64,000 nucleotides of DNA from Marinicella litoralis (GTDB lineage Bacteria; Pseudomonadota; Gammaproteobacteria; Xanthomonadales; Marinicellaceae): the NCBI RefSeq assembly GCF_002591915.1, contig NZ_NIHB01000001.1, positions 896,781 to 960,780 of the forward strand. Reading direction: 5' to 3'. The stretch's first letter is position 1; every line of letters begins with the position of its first letter. The notes beneath the pieces are model-generated. The model had not been told where the DNA came from. It saw only the letters and a program-made list of their open reading frames with translations, and did no database searches. A program made the position numbers and the translations under genes. Positions 61,577 to 64,000 of this stretch are shown one piece after another.

Positions 61577-63526
61577 ATGCAGCCCATGACTGAAAAATCA
61601 CAGTTCCAGTTACTCAAAGAACGTCGGTTCTTGCCATTCTTTTTGACCCAGTTTTTTGGGGCGTTCAATGACAATGTGTTCAAAAACGCATTGGTGATCA
61701 TGATTGCGTTCAGGGTCGCCGATGATCAAGTTGATATCCTGACCAACCTGGCCTTTGGATTGTTTATTTTACCCTTTTTTCTGTTTTCAGCCTTTGGTGG
61801 TCAAGTGGCTGATAAGTTTGAAAAGTCGGTGTTAATGAGGCGGGTTAAAATTGGGGAAATCACCATCATGTTGTTGGCTTCCCTGGGGTTTTATTTGAAC
61901 AGCATTCCATTGTTGATTTTTGTTTTGTTCTTGATGGGCGCTCAATCAACTTTATTTGGCCCGGTTAAATATGGCTATTTGCCAGAAAAACTGAGCAATT
62001 ATGAATTGATGGGTGGCAATGGCTTGGTCGAGTCCAGTACCTTCATTTCAATTTTGTTGGGTACCATTTTAGGCGGCATCTTGATTGCCATGGATTCCTT
62101 TATCCCCATTTCAGTTGCGGTCATCTCATTTGCGGTAATGGGGTATTTGTCGGCACGAGCCATTCCTCTGTGTGAAGCGGCCGATCCAACCATCAAACTG
62201 GACTTTAATTTATGGCGAGCCACGGTAAAAAACCTCAAAATACTGCCTGAGAAAAAGGTGGTTTTCTTGTCAGTTTTGGGTATTTCATGGTTTTGGTTTT
62301 TTGGTTCAATATTCCTGGCTCAAATGCCTAATTTCAGCCGCACAGTGCTCGGTGGTAATGAACATGTGGTGACTTTGTTGCTGACCATGTTTTCAGTTGG
62401 CATTGGTTTGGGTTCTTTGGTTTGTGAAAAATTATCAGGTCGGCGGGTTGAAATCGGCTTGGTTCCTATTGGTGCGATCGGGCTGGCTTGGTTTGGTTTC
62501 GATTTGTATTGGGTCAGCAGTCAATGGCCAGACGCTGGTTTGCAAAATCTAGGTATTGCTGCAGTGATGCAAGTATCTGGTGCCTACCGAGTGTGTATAG
62601 ATTTGGCGATGATTGGGGTCTTCGGTGGCCTGTACATTGTGCCCCTGTACGCCTTGGTTCAAGAGCGGTCCGACCCTAATATTGTGTCGCGAATTATTGC
62701 AGGTAACAACATCATCAATGCGATATTTATGGTAGTGGCAGCGGTGTTGGGCATGGTGGTTTTGGGTGTTTTGGATTGGAGCATTCCGCAACTGTTTTTA
62801 ATCACTGTGGGTTTGCACATTGTGGTCAGTCTGTATATATTCACTATTGTGCCTGAGTTTATTTTGCGTTTGGTGGCTTGGTTTTTGGTGTCATTGGTGT
62901 ATCGAGTTAAGTACAAAGGCTTGGAAAAAATTCCTGCAGAAGGCCCTGTGGTATTGGTGTGTAATCACGTGGCTTTTGTTGATCCGGCGATTGTGATGGG
63001 TCGGGTACGACGACCAACCAAGTTCGTAATGCATCACAAGATTTATAACAAGTTTGGCATGAAGCTGTTGTTCAATGCAGCCAAAACCATTCCGATAGCC
63101 AGTGCCAAAGAGGACCCTGAAATGATGGAAGCTGCTTTTGCATCGGTTAAACAGGCCTTGGAAGAGGGCGATGTGGTGTGTATCTTTCCAGAGGGACGTT
63201 TAACCCCAGATGGACAAATTGGACAGTTCAAAAAAGGCATTGAACGCATCATGGCAGAAACGCCGGTACCAGTGGTTCCTATGGCTTTGAATAACTTGTG
63301 GGGCAGTATGTTCTCACGCCATTCGAAAAATGTGTTGAAGCGCATACCCAGAAAGTTTCTGGCCAAGGTGGAGTTGATTGTCGGTGATGCCATACCTCCT
63401 GAAAAAGTCTCTGCTGATTATTTAAGGCAGTTGGTCATTGAGTTAAAGAATCAGGCTGAAATCGCCAACCCATTGTCCGAAAAACAGTTGCCTGATGCAG
63501 CATCAAAAACCGACTCAAATGCCTGA
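61577..63526 (+). CDS. MFS transporter fused to a PlsC-type acyltransferase
   Basis: 649 residues. The first 420 form an MFS-like transporter resembling LplT (FFGAFNDNVFKNALVIMIAF; PVKYGYLPEKLSNYELMGGN), and the last 200 a 1-acylglycerol-3-phosphate acyltransferase with VCNHVAFVDPAIVMG (the NHxxxxD site), VCIFPEGRLTPDG and PVVPMAL. Enterobacteria keep LplT and Aas as separate proteins for lysophospholipid uptake and reacylation; here the transporter and acyltransferase are fused and the acyl-ACP ligase domain is absent. An inner-membrane lysophospholipid flippase and reacylase is likely. The 3' end overlaps the convergent PLP enzyme gene by 76 bp. Confidence 0.85.
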   Translation: MQPMTEKSQFQLLKERRFLPFFLTQFFGAFNDNVFKNALVIMIAFRVADDQVDILTNLAFGLFILPFFLFSAFGGQVADKFEKSVLMRRVKIGEITIMLLASLGFYLNSIPLLIFVLFLMGAQSTLFGPVKYGYLPEKLSNYELMGGNGLVESSTFISILLGTILGGILIAMDSFIPISVAVISFAVMGYLSARAIPLCEAADPTIKLDFNLWRATVKNLKILPEKKVVFLSVLGISWFWFFGSIFLAQMPNFSRTVLGGNEHVVTLLLTMFSVGIGLGSLVCEKLSGRRVEIGLVPIGAIGLAWFGFDLYWVSSQWPDAGLQNLGIAAVMQVSGAYRVCIDLAMIGVFGGLYIVPLYALVQERSDPNIVSRIIAGNNIINAIFMVVAAVLGMVVLGVLDWSIPQLFLITVGLHIVVSLYIFTIVPEFILRLVAWFLVSLVYRVKYKGLEKIPAEGPVVLVCNHVAFVDPAIVMGRVRRPTKFVMHHKIYNKFGMKLLFNAAKTIPIASAKEDPEMMEAAFASVKQALEEGDVVCIFPEGRLTPDGQIGQFKKGIERIMAETPVPVVPMALNNLWGSMFSRHSKNVLKRIPRKFLAKVELIVGDAIPPEKVSADYLRQLVIELKNQAEIANPLSEKQLPDAASKTDSNA

Positions 63527-64000
63527 TGAATGTCTGCAATGATGTCGTCTATGTGCTCCAGCCCAACTGACAAGCGAATCAAGGTTGGGCTGATCAGGTG
63601 AGCCAATAGTTCTTCTTCGGTATAGGTCGAATGAGTCATGGAAGCCGGGTGTTGAATCAAAGTTTCGGCATCGCCCAAGCTGACTGCACATAATATCATT
63701 TTCAAACTGTTTACAAATTGTGCCGATTGTTCTCTGCTGGCATTCAATTCAAAGGCGATCATGCCACCTGTATCACGCATTTGTTTGGCGGCTAAGTTTT
63801 TTTGTGGAAAATTTTCCAAGCCTGGATAAAAGGTGTGTTTGACATGTGTTGATTGGTTTAAATACTCCGCCACTTTTTGTGCATTTTCACAATGCCTGTC
63901 CATGCGCACATGCAAAGTTTTTAAACCACGCAGTAACAGTGAAACATCAAAACCAGAAATCACTGCGCCAGTCATGTCTTTCAAACCAAACATGCGGATG
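63451..64000 (-). CDS. Cys/Met-metabolism PLP enzyme, C-terminal part (cut by window edge)
   Basis: The C-terminal 182 residues of a fold-type I trans-sulfuration enzyme such as methionine gamma-lyase or an O-acylhomoserine sulfhydrylase. The piece begins RMFGLKDMTGAVISGFD and holds GGMIAFELNA, SLGDAETLIQHPASMTHSTYTEEE and RLSVGLEHIDDIIADI. The PLP lysine and N-terminal domain are beyond the window. After the usual end, about 20 extra residues (SVFDAASGNCFSDNGLAISA) run over the end of the opposite-strand gene. The exact reaction cannot be decided from this part. Confidence 0.85.
   Translation of the reverse strand, partial: IRMFGLKDMTGAVISGFDVSLLLRGLKTLHVRMDRHCENAQKVAEYLNQSTHVKHTFYPGLENFPQKNLAAKQMRDTGGMIAFELNASREQSAQFVNSLKMILCAVSLGDAETLIQHPASMTHSTYTEEELLAHLISPTLIRLSVGLEHIDDIIADIHQAFESVFDAASGNCFSDNGLAISA

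Overview
The window is a stretch of chromosome from a free-living Gram-negative bacterium. Lipobox lipoproteins, an RND pump with its periplasmic adaptor, di-heme peroxidase, UmuD, HutD/Ves, YcaQ-type glycosylase and MAPEG/GST genes all fit a gammaproteobacterium. An ECF sigma factor overlapping a TPR Ser/Thr kinase, together with secreted proteins that end in a short DGFE-like tail, makes me think of marine Marinicella-like or Xanthomonadales-like lineages; that placement is inference. I see no rRNA, tRNA, CRISPR array, insertion sequence or phage gene.

Layout. 1-1500: an edge-truncated secreted protein, one or two small doubtful genes and a repeat-bearing non-coding stretch. 1.5-6.5 kb: a three-gene lipid-linked sugar module (GT-C transferase, YfhO-like protein, DPM1-like GT2). 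6.5-7.6 kb: SPFH protein plus ribbon-helix-helix protein behind a palindromic operator. 7.7-10.9 kb: ECF sigma factor and TPR kinase. 10.9-14.3 kb: a candidate structured RNA, small proteins, a PhoD-like lipoprotein and a DUF4097 repeat protein. 14.3-19.1 kb: Pit phosphate transport, TRAP permeases and a LysE exporter, all on the minus strand. 19.2-25 kb: RecQ, MAPEG, GST and two tandem GlxA-type AraC regulators that share an operator. 25-30.5 kb: RND pump, adaptor and a GGDEF protein. 30.7-35 kb: cupin, amidohydrolase and two secreted tailed proteins. 35.2-42.6 kb: a complete histidine operon on the minus strand. 42.7-64 kb: amidase, NlpC/P60 lipoprotein, secreted protease, HutD, di-heme peroxidase, signal peptidase, UmuD, YcaQ, Na+ symporter, beta-helix protein, QEGLA protein, a 1378-residue modular secreted protein, an MFS-acyltransferase fusion and a truncated PLP enzyme.

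The most notable part is the his operon (G, C-HAD, B, H, F, A-I-E, D). Its leader carries two successive attenuators, each with a histidine-rich leader peptide and an intrinsic terminator. The missing histinol-phosphate phosphatase appears to be supplied by a HAD domain fused to HisC. HisA is fused to HisI-HisE, and hisD, unusually last, is interrupted by one in-frame TAG while all its catalytic residues remain.

The second theme is secretion. Four otherwise unrelated exported proteins (FG-GAP, ThuA-like, trypsin-like, and the 12-module protein) end in the same short motif, roughly D-x-I-[FY]-x-[DAS]-[GD]-F-[DEG]. It looks like a C-terminal sorting or processing tag with no transmembrane helix. 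Two regulator promoters (GlxA pair) and the his promoter are placed so that the transcripts would be nearly or fully leaderless, which may be a habit of this genome.
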